A DNA stretch of 25,139 bases, from NCBI GenBank assembly GCA_014925825.1, contig JACGCK010000425.1, forward strand, positions 1-25,139, given 5' to 3'. Below are positions 1-8,146 of the stretch, piece by piece. A program made the translations under genes and the position numbers. How positions within the stretch are numbered: the stretch's first letter is position 1; every line of letters starts with the position of its first letter. The stretch comes from Pholiota molesta. Taxonomy: Eukaryota; Basidiomycota; Agaricomycetes; Agaricales; Strophariaceae. The notes under the pieces were generated by a model. It saw only the letters and a list, made by a program, of their open reading frames with translations. It had not been told where the DNA came from and searched no databases.

Positions 1-30
1 TGGGAGGAATAGTAATAGGGGCTGATTTGC

Positions 31-166
31 CTACAGGCCATGGCCTGAGCCAGGCCAAGCCAAGACCAAGCCAAGGCCAAAGTGTTTGGCTCTGGCTTGG
101 AAAAAGTCAAGCCAAAGCCATGAAAAGCCAGGCCAAAGCCATGGTTTCTAGGCCAAGCCAAGCCAT
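31..166. repeat. CCAAGCC/CCAAAGCC-rich degenerate repeat
   Basis: The tract is built from variants of CCAAGCC, CCAAAGCC and the complement TTGGCTTGG, with internal palindromic GGCCATGGCC at the left. Both orientations of the motif occur, so it may be a palindromic mobile fragment (MITE-like) and not a simple tandem array. Homology of the neighbouring broken acyltransferase copy stops at about position 180, at the edge of this tract, which suggests that the repeat marks the breakpoint. No target-site duplication can be judged because the left end lies near the window edge. Confidence 0.5.
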
Positions 167-586
167 AACATCACTAGCTAAGAGCCTGGTCATCCCAACG
201 AAAAGATTGATGGAAATGAACGATTTCGGCCACGTTTCGTGGAGTTCGGCTGCTTGGCGGTGCGTAGAGACAGCTTGAATAGCGGCATTCTGGAGGATGA
301 TGAGGGACAGCGCTGCGGTGCGAATGTTGTCCATGGCCTTAATCCTCAGCGTGCGCGCCTCCTCGTGACTCAAGGGCGCTCGAGGCAGCTTTGAGGTGGG
401 CACTTCATCAGCTTCGGGCTTTGGGTGTCCAGCCTCGATATCGATTGCCTCTACCTTGGAAGGCTCAAACTTATCTGTGGGAAAATCCTGTTTCTCGTTG
501 ATATCTAGCAAGTTGTCGTATTCAGCGTTCTCAACTGGCTCTTTCGGTTCGACATCTGCAGATGGGAGGGCGGACATGGCGTCCAT
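107..586 (-). pseudogene. Truncated 5' copy of acyltransferase-3-like gene
   Basis: This is a partial paralogue of the intact gene at 1078-2643, on the same strand. Matching blocks in order are an NAEY(D/E).LL..(N/H)E(K/R)Q segment, a Pro-rich linker, and the first membrane helix with LDN-R...A and NAAIQAVS, then ELHET.PK and FVGMTRLL. Homology ends just after MTRLL, at about position 183. The reading frame then runs about 25 codons into the CCAAGCC repeat and stops. Only about the first third of the protein is left, with one of roughly ten membrane helices, so it cannot be an active enzyme. The start at 586 was preferred over an upstream ATG at 631 because the upstream one lies inside a 15-base block that is untranslated 5' DNA in the intact copy. 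A short expressed peptide is possible but unlikely. Confidence 0.75.
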
Positions 587-623
587 GCCAGTTGTTATGG
601 CAGTAAACGGTGGGTGCAAGTTG

Positions 624-638
624 TAGCGCAAACGAGTG
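624..638 (-). promoter_or_regulatory. 15-base upstream block shared with the intact acyltransferase gene
   Basis: On the minus strand this reads CACTCGTTTGCGCTA. The identical 15-mer lies at 2671-2685, 28 nt upstream of the intact gene's ATG. Here it lies 38 nt upstream of the broken copy's chosen ATG. Surrounding non-coding bases have diverged, so this is either a conserved 5'-leader or promoter element or a chance remnant of the duplication. Confidence 0.4.
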
Positions 639-639
639 A

Positions 640-1077
640 CTTAATGAGGGTGTTGAGTGAAGTAATTGAAGACACCGCGTGTTGGCTGTGTCGGTCGGTC
701 ATCGGCATCGCACGTTATGTGATTGAATGGATTCTAAGTTTGACCACCGGCAAGAACGGCACTTGATGTAAGGAAAATAAAAATACAACATGAGATTCGA
801 AGGCTCGCTAACGTGCTCTACCAGACCAAGCCAGACTTTGCTGGCATGTCATCCAGCGCCTTGTGTAAATACCTTTACTATTTCACCTACAATAGGCGTG
901 TTTGTATTCTGTTGCACGTAATATTAAACTCAGACCAAAGTTAGACTTGGTTTAGATGGCGACTACGAGTTACCCCGCCAGTCTAACACCGCAGCGCACT
1001 GGACAGATTGCAAGCTATAGATATCTGGTAAATATATTTAGAGCATATGAAGCGAGACAGAGAGACAGAGATTATTA
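640..1077. other. Intergenic, no gene seen
   Basis: This AT-richer spacer holds the upstream region of the broken acyltransferase copy and the 3' flank of the intact one. Two short stretches (about 823-846 and 931-952) carry CAGACCAAGCCAGACTT / CAGACCAAAGTTAGACTT motifs that resemble the left-end repeat. No supported coding sequence was found; short open frames here lack coding character. Confidence 0.6.
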
Positions 1078-2643
1078 TCACAAAGAAAGAGCACCCTCAG
1101 GCGCTGCATCCGCACTGGTACGACGGCTTCCGCGCAGAGCATTCCAGCCCCGCTTCGTCAAACCACCGACCACGGCCCCACCAACACCCAGATAATGCGC
1201 ACAGAACATCATCGTCAACCCCAAGTACGCCCAACGCGCGAAAATATTGTCGAACATAGGAACCCTATTCCCGATGACGAAGATCAAGGACACATACACC
1301 TGTAAATGCGCATAACGCGCGAACTTTCCCCATGGCGTCCCGAGGGTTTGGATGCACCAGAAGGCGACGATGATCCCTTCCGGAACAGCGAGGAGCGTGT
1401 ACCCAGCCCACGCACAGTACATCACAAGGGTGCTCTCCTCGAGCACCTCGCCCATGCCGGCGGGGACGAGAGTAAGCGCGGGCTTTATCCGCACATCGAG
1501 GAAGGGGGGCAAAGTTTCGGGGTAATTGCGGTAGATGAGATGCAGGCCAACGACGGAGAAGAGGACCCGGACGAAAATCGAAAATCCAGCGCTCAACCCG
1601 ATGGACTTGTGCTTGAGGGTCGTCGCAAGGAGGAATTTGAAGTACGTTATAAACTTCACGCCGGCGATGTAGGCGCCGAGGTAGAGTAGGGGGAAATGGA
1701 GTTCGGCGCTGTTCAGAGCGTACATCCATCGCGCGATGACTGGGTTAAGCGGGCGGCGAGCGACTACGATGGAGAAAAACATGATATAAATTTCGACGCC
1801 CAGGAAAAGCGTGTATTTGACGAATTTATAACGGTTCAGCGTGCTGACGAAAGATGTGGATGTTGTGTGGCCGTAAACGAACAAGACGATGAACCGGAAA
1901 ATGGCGTAGAAATAATCGAGGGTGAGGATGGCGAGAACGTAGTAGGTGGGTCCGTTGAGCAGGGCTTCAATGCCTTCGCGCGAGGCATAGTACGGAACCG
2001 CCGATTCTGCCTCGCCGAGGGGCAGTGGGTGGATATGTTTCGATAAATACGCCGCGCCTTGGAAGAGAGCGACGGTCAAGATCGTCTTCCACGTCTTCCT
2101 GAAGATGAATCTGACTGGAGTGCCGTCACGAAACCGCATCGCCCACTGCGATGAAACTCCGGACACGAAGAAGAGGAGCGGCACAACGAGGAGCCTCGTC
2201 ATCCCAACGAACTGATTGACGAAGTTAAGCATCTTCGGGGATGTTTCATGCAGTTGGGCGGCATCAGGGTGCATCGACACTGCTTGGATCGCGGCATTCT
2301 CTAGGAGGAGGAGGCAAAGGGCAAAGGCGCGGACGTTATCCAAGGGCTTCACCCTCAACACCCTCAGCTGCTCGACGGTCAACGGCGGCTTCGGCGGAGG
2401 CGCTGCCGTGGGAGGCGTTTCAGAGGCGGGACGCGCAGCTTCGAGATCGATATCTGCATTGGAGGTGGGAGCTGGCCGCGCTGCCGCGAGTTCTTGGCGT
2501 TCATGGAGTTCCAACAGCGATTCGTATTCGGCGCTCTCAGGCAGGGTAGTATATGGCGGAGGTGCTGTCATCGCTGCATCTCCAGAGCGCTCGACATGCT
2601 TGACGCTGAACACGGGGACCAAGTCGATGGAGGGGTCCGACAT
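1078..2643 (-). CDS. Polytopic membrane acyltransferase-3-like protein
   Basis: This is an intronless 521-residue frame. An acidic/Pro-rich cytoplasmic N-terminus (1-95) is followed by about ten hydrophobic helices. The first helix starts with LDNVRAFALC (101-110). A block reading PLLFFVSGVSSQWAMR follows, as in the acyltransferase-3 / MdoC-OafA family of integral-membrane O-acyltransferases, which move acyl groups onto sugars or lipids across the membrane. Later blocks, LYLGAYIAGVKF and a distal GK.ARYAHLQVYVS helix, fit the same fold. Length is typical for fungal members. The family's usual R-X10-H signature in helix 1 is altered: R105 is present but the expected His position is Asn116, and the same Asn occurs in the broken neighbour copy. 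Substrate and activity are therefore uncertain. Start: the first in-frame ATG, preceded by the 15-base block shared with the duplicate. Another multi-TM family cannot be excluded. Confidence 0.7.
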   Translation of the reverse strand: MSDPSIDLVPVFSVKHVERSGDAAMTAPPPYTTLPESAEYESLLELHERQELAAARPAPTSNADIDLEAARPASETPPTAAPPPKPPLTVEQLRVLRVKPLDNVRAFALCLLLLENAAIQAVSMHPDAAQLHETSPKMLNFVNQFVGMTRLLVVPLLFFVSGVSSQWAMRFRDGTPVRFIFRKTWKTILTVALFQGAAYLSKHIHPLPLGEAESAVPYYASREGIEALLNGPTYYVLAILTLDYFYAIFRFIVLFVYGHTTSTSFVSTLNRYKFVKYTLFLGVEIYIMFFSIVVARRPLNPVIARWMYALNSAELHFPLLYLGAYIAGVKFITYFKFLLATTLKHKSIGLSAGFSIFVRVLFSVVGLHLIYRNYPETLPPFLDVRIKPALTLVPAGMGEVLEESTLVMYCAWAGYTLLAVPEGIIVAFWCIQTLGTPWGKFARYAHLQVYVSLIFVIGNRVPMFDNIFARWAYLGLTMMFCAHYLGVGGAVVGGLTKRGWNALRGSRRTSADAAPEGALSL

Positions 2644-2670
2644 GCGAGCGCAGAGCGATATTCAAATGAT

Positions 2671-2685
2671 TAGCGCAAACGAGTG
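2671..2685 (-). promoter_or_regulatory. 15-base upstream block of the acyltransferase gene
   Basis: Exact match to 624-638, located 28 nt before the ATG of the intact gene on the minus strand. Because it sits so close to the start codon, a 5'UTR or core-promoter role is more likely than a distal enhancer. Confidence 0.4.
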
Positions 2686-3234
2686 GATTGAAAGTAGTAG
2701 ACTGTAGTAGATGGTGTACAAACAAGGGACCTGCAGTACGTTTGTTACCACGAGAGCTCAAAACTCTCATGATGCGGTGTTTTTTAGCCGACATCAATTT
2801 CTATTTCGCTGATATCGTTTTCGACCGAAAAGGCCAGTCACGACTGATACTTACTGTCTGAAACGCAGAGATTTGAACATTTAACTAGAAAGAGATTCAC
2901 TCACATGTGAGTCTCCGCCAAGAACCGTCATTTCACGCGCAACGAACAAAGAGCATATACAAGATAATTTGAATTCAAGAACATACAAGATGCGATTCAA
3001 AGAAAGGAAAACACAACAACAAAATTAGGCGTATGTAGTCATAGGAGTATCACCAGCGATAGCAGCATACATAGTCTCAATCAACGAGCATAAACAAAAA
3101 ACAAAAAGAAAAGGAAAAGGAAAAAGAAAAGGTGGGACATCGATGTTCAAGAAAGCGTTCCCACCTCCATTTTATCACTCCTCGAACGCGCATCCATCGT
3201 CATCAACAGCGGCAGCAGCACACACACACACACA
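2686..3234. other. Intergenic: upstream DNA of acyltransferase gene and 3' flank of MADS gene
   Basis: No gene is supported. The right part holds the 3' flank of the MADS gene: a 30-base all-purine tract at 3103-3132 (pyrimidine tract in the sense of the MADS transcript, about 100-130 nt after its stop) and a (CA)n run at about 3218-3234 directly abutting the stop codon. The left part is AT-rich and presumably contains the acyltransferase promoter; no TATA box was recognised. Confidence 0.55.
3103..3132 (-). other. Pyrimidine tract downstream of MADS gene (possible 3'-end signal)
   Basis: The stretch is purely A/G on the plus strand, hence C/T on the transcribed sense of the MADS gene. The minus-strand F-box gene has a similar tract (21358-21390) 69-101 nt after its stop. 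This may be 3'UTR composition or a transcript-end signal; there is no direct evidence. Confidence 0.3.
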
Positions 3235-5957
3235 TCACTTTCCCCCGCCAGCAGCAGCCGCCTCGACGTCCACATCATCCTGCTCGCCCTCCGCATCCCG
3301 CTCGCGGTCCTTCGAGTCCATATCGACCTCGGCCCCGCGATCCGACTCCGCATCCGCATCCGCGTCGCCCCCCTCGTGCATCTCCGCATCCGCATCCACC
3401 GCCCCTGCCTCGGGCGCTGCCGCAGCAACGGGCGGCGCACTACTGTCCGGGGGCGCCGTCGTCTGCTCCATAACGATGTCGTCCGCGCGCCTGCCCGGTG
3501 CCGGCGTCGCCGTCGCGCTGCGCGTCTCCGCCACGGGCTCGCCTTTCGGCACAGCAGCGACACCCGGCGGCGCAGCAGCAGAAGCAGCAGCAGCAGGAGC
3601 AGCAGGAGCACCACCACCGCCGTTGTTCGCCGCGCTAGCCCGCCCACTGCGCCCGCCCGCGCCCGGGGCAGACCCGTTGTGGAACTCCGAGGCGCGGGGC
3701 ACGTTCTCCGCACCAAAGATCGTCGCCAGATCGTCCCTGCTCGTAGGACCTGCACCTCCAGCGCCACCTCCGCCGCCGCGCTGCCAAGACGCCGAGGCCG
3801 CACTGGCGCCGCGGGACGACTGCGCCAGGGCGGGGGTGTACGGGGCGTCGATGGGCGCGGGGCCGGGTGGCGGGCCGCGGTGGCCGCCGCCGCTGCCGGC
3901 GAAGATGTCGAACCACGCATCTTGCGAGTTGGGGTGCAGGTTCATTGGCGAAGCTGTTTGTGCAAACGAATAGAAGTCAGCTCAGTTCGAAAACAAAAAA
4001 GAAAGCAGCAGAAAAGGTGTTGGAAGATCGAAAGGCAACGCAATGGACACGAAGACAACTCGACGCCAAGGAAAATGATTGGACGAAAACTAAAATATGG
4101 GCTTACCAGAGTGCCCACTATCCATCATGCCTCGCGAACCGACACCGTCCGGATGCGCCGGGCCAGGCCCACCATCATGCGTAGGCCACTCCAGCCCATT
4201 CCCACCCGCCCCGCGCGGCCCCTGCCGACTCCTCTCGTCCGCCTCCAAAAACGCCACAAACATATCGCCCCTCTCATCCCTCCCCATCCCCTGCTGCTGC
4301 TGCTGATGGTGCGGCGGCCCCGGCGGCGGATACCCCCCACCCCCACCCCCCTGGCCGCGCAGCACATTGTACTCCATCCCAGGATACCCCGGCGCCTCCT
4401 CGAAGCGGCGCGACGACTGCGTCACATACGCGTCGCGGCCGCTGTTCGCCGCCGCGAACGCGGGCAGCGCCGCGCCCTGCGGCGCCCGCGCGAAGTCGCC
4501 CCCGTGCACGGGGATGAACGACGGCGTCGGCGGCGACGCGTGCGCGCCCACGGGGAACATCGGCGTGTAGTGCGGGTTGTACCCCGCCCCAGCCCCACCC
4601 TGCCCGCCGAGCGCGTCGTGGTGCGGGCCCGGCGGGCCCGTGTACCCACGCAAATCGTCTCCGTGGCGCGCGCCCATCCCCCCGCGACCGCCGGCGCCCG
4701 CAAATCGTCCCTGCGGCGGCGGCCCGGGCGGGTCGGGGAGGTAGAGGTCGCTGCCGCCGCCGCGCGTGCTGATGAGGTCGCTCTGCGGCGAGCGGCTGCG
4801 GCGCCCGGGGTCCATCGCGTCGAGCGTGCTGCGCGGGCGCTTGTGCGCGGCGCCGCCGCCGGCGTGGGACGCGGAGATGCGCCCGTGCGCGTGGTCGCGG
4901 AGGGACGAGACGCGGTCGTTGGACACGGGGAGCATGGACGAGCTCGGCCCGTCGTCGAAGCGCCCGCCGCCGCTGTGCAGGCTGTGCATGGGCGGCGCCT
5001 GCGGGATGCGTGGGGCGGAGGTTCCGTTGCGCGAGTGGCCGGGGGGGACGTAGTCGTCCTGATGGATAGGTGGATGGATGAGATGGGGGAGAAAAGGGCG
5101 AAAAAAAAATTTGGCGTACGTCAGCGGAAGCCCTGTCAGAGACCATGCTCAATCTCCCAGCCTTCCTCTTCGTCGAGGCCCTCGTGGATATGCCCTGCGT
5201 CGGCTCCTCCTCCTCTTCGTCCACCGCAGCCTCCTCGTCGTCGTTCCCGTCGTCGAACTTGACCGCAGCCCCTGAAAAGTCTGCGGGGCCTTTGAGGTCC
5301 TTGTCGCCTTGGTGCTGTGACGTGGACGATCGATAAGCGTCTAGGGAGGCGAGGGAGAGAGATACGTACGCGGAGCTGGCGCTGGACGATGTCGCGGATG
5401 TCGCACGAGCTGTACTGGTGCAGCTTGAGTTCATGGCCAGGGCGTTCCTCTAAATTGGATAAAAATAGAATAAGGGTCAGCGGGTTGGGTGGCAGGATCG
5501 GGGCGTCGAGTCGAGAGCTCACCGAAGATGATGACGGCGACGTCGACAGAGCAGAGTACGCCGAGCTCGTAGGCCTTTTTGAAGAGTCCGTTCTTGCGCT
5601 GGATGGCGGGGCGGTGGAGGGAAGGTTGGTTGGATGACGACGGGGGATGGGTTGGGTGTTAAGAATAGAAAAAATTGGCCAAGACCATCAGCACAAAAAT
5701 AGCGACTCGCGAAATTGAGAAAGAGGCGGGCACTCACTTTGAGGAACGTTACGGAGCGGTTGCGCTCGTGCTGGGGGCGGGGGGAAGACAAGACGTCAGC
5801 ATTTCGCCCACAAAAGCCCCGGGGCTTACGAGACAGCGCCAGGGCGAAAATTGACCGCCGTGCATAACCAGGCACGCCCAGGGCGTGTATGGACGCGAAG
5901 CGGGGGGCGAGGGGCACTCACCGTGATGGGTTGAATCTCAATCTTTCTGCGGCCCAT
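3235..5957 (-). CDS. MADS-box transcription factor, MEF2/RLM1 type
   Basis: Modelled exons (minus strand): 5957-5922, 5770-5738, 5598-5523, 5449-5370, 5314-5120, 5058-4107, 3953-3235. The frame joins cleanly at every junction, giving 696 aa ending in TGA. Spliced exons 1-3 read [23 protein letters not shown] and [16 protein letters not shown] followed by SVDVAVIIF, an essentially complete MADS DNA-binding and dimerisation domain. Exon 4 (GHELKLHQY...DIRDIVQR) forms the MEF2-like extension. Such factors bind A/T-rich CArG/MEF2 boxes in the nucleus; the yeast relatives Rlm1/Smp1 act below the cell-wall-integrity MAP kinase. Downstream parts are low complexity: an acidic patch (about 96-112), basic KRK (124-126) and KRPR (about 213-216) segments that could be nuclear signals, a Gly/Pro-rich middle with five Gln near 392-396, and an Ala/Gly-rich acidic tail. 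Introns are 55-153 nt. Target genes are unknown here. Confidence 0.9.
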
Positions 5958-6470
5958 GGTGGATTGGAGTAAGCGCTGGTGGACGACGGTGGGAACAGCC
6001 CAGTGCTGCACACACCTCTCTCCCCATATCCGGGCTTATCCATCCGTTACATAAGCTTCGCCCGTCGGCTTCTCGGCGCAAACTCTATTCTGACAGAAAA
6101 CATTCAAACAAGCCTCTTGTCAATCATTCGTGCAGCTGAAGAATATTCATACCTGTTCACGAGCATCAATGACGACGAGATGGGTATACTCCTACCGAAG
6201 ATACTTCAAACGAGATATGTTTAGGCGCGCCGCGCCGTTTGCGATGCAACTTGGCCTCGAGGCGGTGGCCCCAGTGATCAAAACATTCTGACAACCATCA
6301 TTTCCATCTCCGACATGCAGGGGAATACGAGCTAGCGCCATCAAACCTCTCTTGTCCACTCCCTGCTCATACGCTGGGTCCTCAGACGCTCACAAAAAAC
6401 ACCTCAACGCCTGGTGCGGTTGTAGGTTGAACGCTCTTTTCCTCCTCGTTTCTTGCCTGGCGCAGAAACG
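5958..6470. promoter_or_regulatory. Divergent promoter region between MADS and type-I membrane protein genes
   Basis: This 513-nt gap lies between two genes that point away from each other, so it must carry both promoters unless a distal element is used. A GC palindromic cluster (GGCGCGCCGCGCC, about 6224-6236) lies in the middle, and a CT-rich stretch (about 6432-6458) precedes the plus-strand ATG. No TATA box was recognised. No coding sequence is supported. Confidence 0.5.
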
Positions 6471-8146
6471 ATGAAATGTCTCTTCTTTCTGTGAGTGCAC
6501 TCCTCGTGTGCCTCGTGTGGCTTGCCCCTGACCGTGCTTGCGGCGCATCGTACAGTCTTACGAGCTTCGTGCTTTTTGTGTCGCATGTCTCATCTCTCGA
6601 TATCCACGTTTCTCCTCAAGCCATCGCCAGCTCGTCGACTTTGGTCGCCTGGACGCGAAGTGATACCGACGTCGGCAAATTTCAGTTCGACCTTCGATTC
6701 TTCCAGAACGACGCGGATACGGGGCTGGCCTTGGCCAACATCCAGATGGAAGATAATACGGATTTCGGGAGCACTAATGTTGTTTTTCCATCTGCAGGGT
6801 GAGTTATGTTCTGACTGGATTTTCGACATCGTTTTGAGTTTTTCCCCCAGAACATTCGTGCTGAAGGCGGTCACTGGGTAAGTATTCTACTCAAAAGCAC
6901 CAGCGAGGCTTCCATTGATGTTCGAATGATCTCATTGAGTCCCAGAAACACCAATATCGGCACAAGCAACACGGTCCAGATCGTTGCGCCCATTTCGTCC
7001 ACCTCCGCTTCCACCTCGACCACCAGCTCACAGTCCTCCACAACGACATCTACTTCTGCTTCGTAAGTAGCATATCATGGTAAATCGTCCGATCAAAGGT
7101 GCTAACCACCATCGTACATATGTAGCACCACTGTGGCCGTGCCGACTACTACGTCAGCATCATCCACACCATCAGTATCATCAACGTGAGCCTCCTTACC
7201 CCCGTCCTTCCCCGTATTCCAATGATGTGTACGCAGAGACCTCTCCAGATCATCCACATCCGCCTCATCCCCAAGCAGCACCGCGTAAGTCCTCCCCACC
7301 CCCCTCTCGCCCCATGCTAACCCACGCACCCAGCACCCCCACCCCCGCCCCGCCCACCCGCCTCCTCGCACACCCAAACCTCCCCGCGGTCGTCGGCGGC
7401 ATCGTCGGCAGCCTCGCATTCCTCGGCCTCCTCTCCGCGCTCCTCATCCTCCTCCACCGGCGCCGCGCGGCCGTGCGCCGCCGCCTCACCTTCCACCGCG
7501 ACATGATGGTGCAGCGCCGGCTCTCCAGGGCGCCGACGCTCCCCGCGCTCGACCCGCGCGCGAGCTCTGCGGATTTCGCGCGGGATGTGGAGCAGGGGCT
7601 GCCTGATCCGGCGGGCGAGGTTGGTGGGGGAGCGGCAGGAGGAGGGGAAGGGGAAGGGGAGGAGGAGGGAGCACGGAGACGCTGGTAGGCCCACGGCTCC
7701 CGCTGGGCACGGGGCACATCGTGCCGTCCCCGAAGGGCCCGCGCCCCGCGGCCAAGCGCATCGCCACCGTCACCACGCAGCGCAGCACCGGCTCGCCTTT
7801 ATCTTCCCCGCGCCCACCCGCCGCCCCCGCGCCAGTACGCACGCGGAGGCAGCAGGACCTCGCAGACCGCGGCGCCATGCTCCGGCGCCAAATGGCCGAC
7901 CTCCAACTGGAGCTCGACCGCTTGAGCCTGCGCAGCGCCTCCATCTCGACCACGGCGTCCTCAACGCACGCGGCGAGCCCGGTATCCGTGGCGAGCGCGC
8001 CGAGCGGGCGCGCGGCGGAGCTGCGCGCGGTGCTGGGGGACATGCAGCGCCAGATGGTGTGGCTGCGCGAGCAGGAGGGCGCGCCGTGGGCGCTGGGGGC
8101 GACGGATGTGCTGCCGCCGGGGCATGAGCGGTATTTGCGGCCGTGA
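6471..8146 (+). CDS. Type-I single-pass membrane protein, Ser/Thr-rich stalk and cytoplasmic coiled coil
   Basis: Exons: 6471-6490, 6556-6798, 6851-6877, 6946-7062, 7126-7185, 7237-7284, 7334-7619, 7679-8146; model 422 aa. Residues 1-20 form a signal peptide (MKCLFFLLTSF...). Residues 21-108 look like an Ig-like, Kre9/KNH-like ectodomain (VSPQA...AWTR, FPSAGTFVLKAV, SNTVQIV). Residues 110-172 are Ser/Thr-rich, likely O-glycosylated. The TM helix is at 190-212, followed by RRR stop-transfer residues and LTFHRDMMVQRR. A basic, Pro-rich tail then leads to a coiled coil (about 321-352) and a final LPPGHERYLRP. The first six introns are all phase 2 with good donors; several have clear branch sites. 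The seventh intron (7620-7678, purine-rich) is doubtful: without it the frame stops at 7688, so an indel is an alternative. No function is known; a cell-surface or wall-sensing role is inferred from topology alone. Decayed relatives lie at 11796-12556 and 17079-18886. Confidence 0.7.
7620..7678 (+). other. Doubtful purine-rich intron or frameshift region
   Basis: The 59-nt block starts GTTGGT, ends CGGAG, is almost entirely A/G and lacks a branch site or pyrimidine tract. Removing it joins ...PDPAGE to TLVGPRLPLGTGH in frame. Decayed paralogues at about 12060-12130 and 17450-17510 read straight through the same junction (for example AGASTKTLVGPRL and AGVSAETCVGPRL). The block is therefore an expansion specific to this copy that is either spliced out or breaks the gene. 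Confidence 0.5.

Noticed and set aside
1306..2046. Plus-strand frames opposite the acyltransferase gene
   Set aside because: Charged, non-membrane shadow frames; the minus frame shows clean membrane helices throughout.
3143..3973. Long plus-strand frames opposite the MADS gene 3' exon, Ser/Ala/Pro-rich
   Set aside because: They are antisense shadows of a GC-rich, low-complexity exon. The minus frame joins perfectly to the MADS domain by splicing; the plus frames have no domain or splice logic.
3376..5262. A 628-codon plus-strand Arg-rich frame
   Set aside because: Antisense to the MADS gene and made of Arg/Pro/Ala codons typical of GC-rich shadow frames; no family features.
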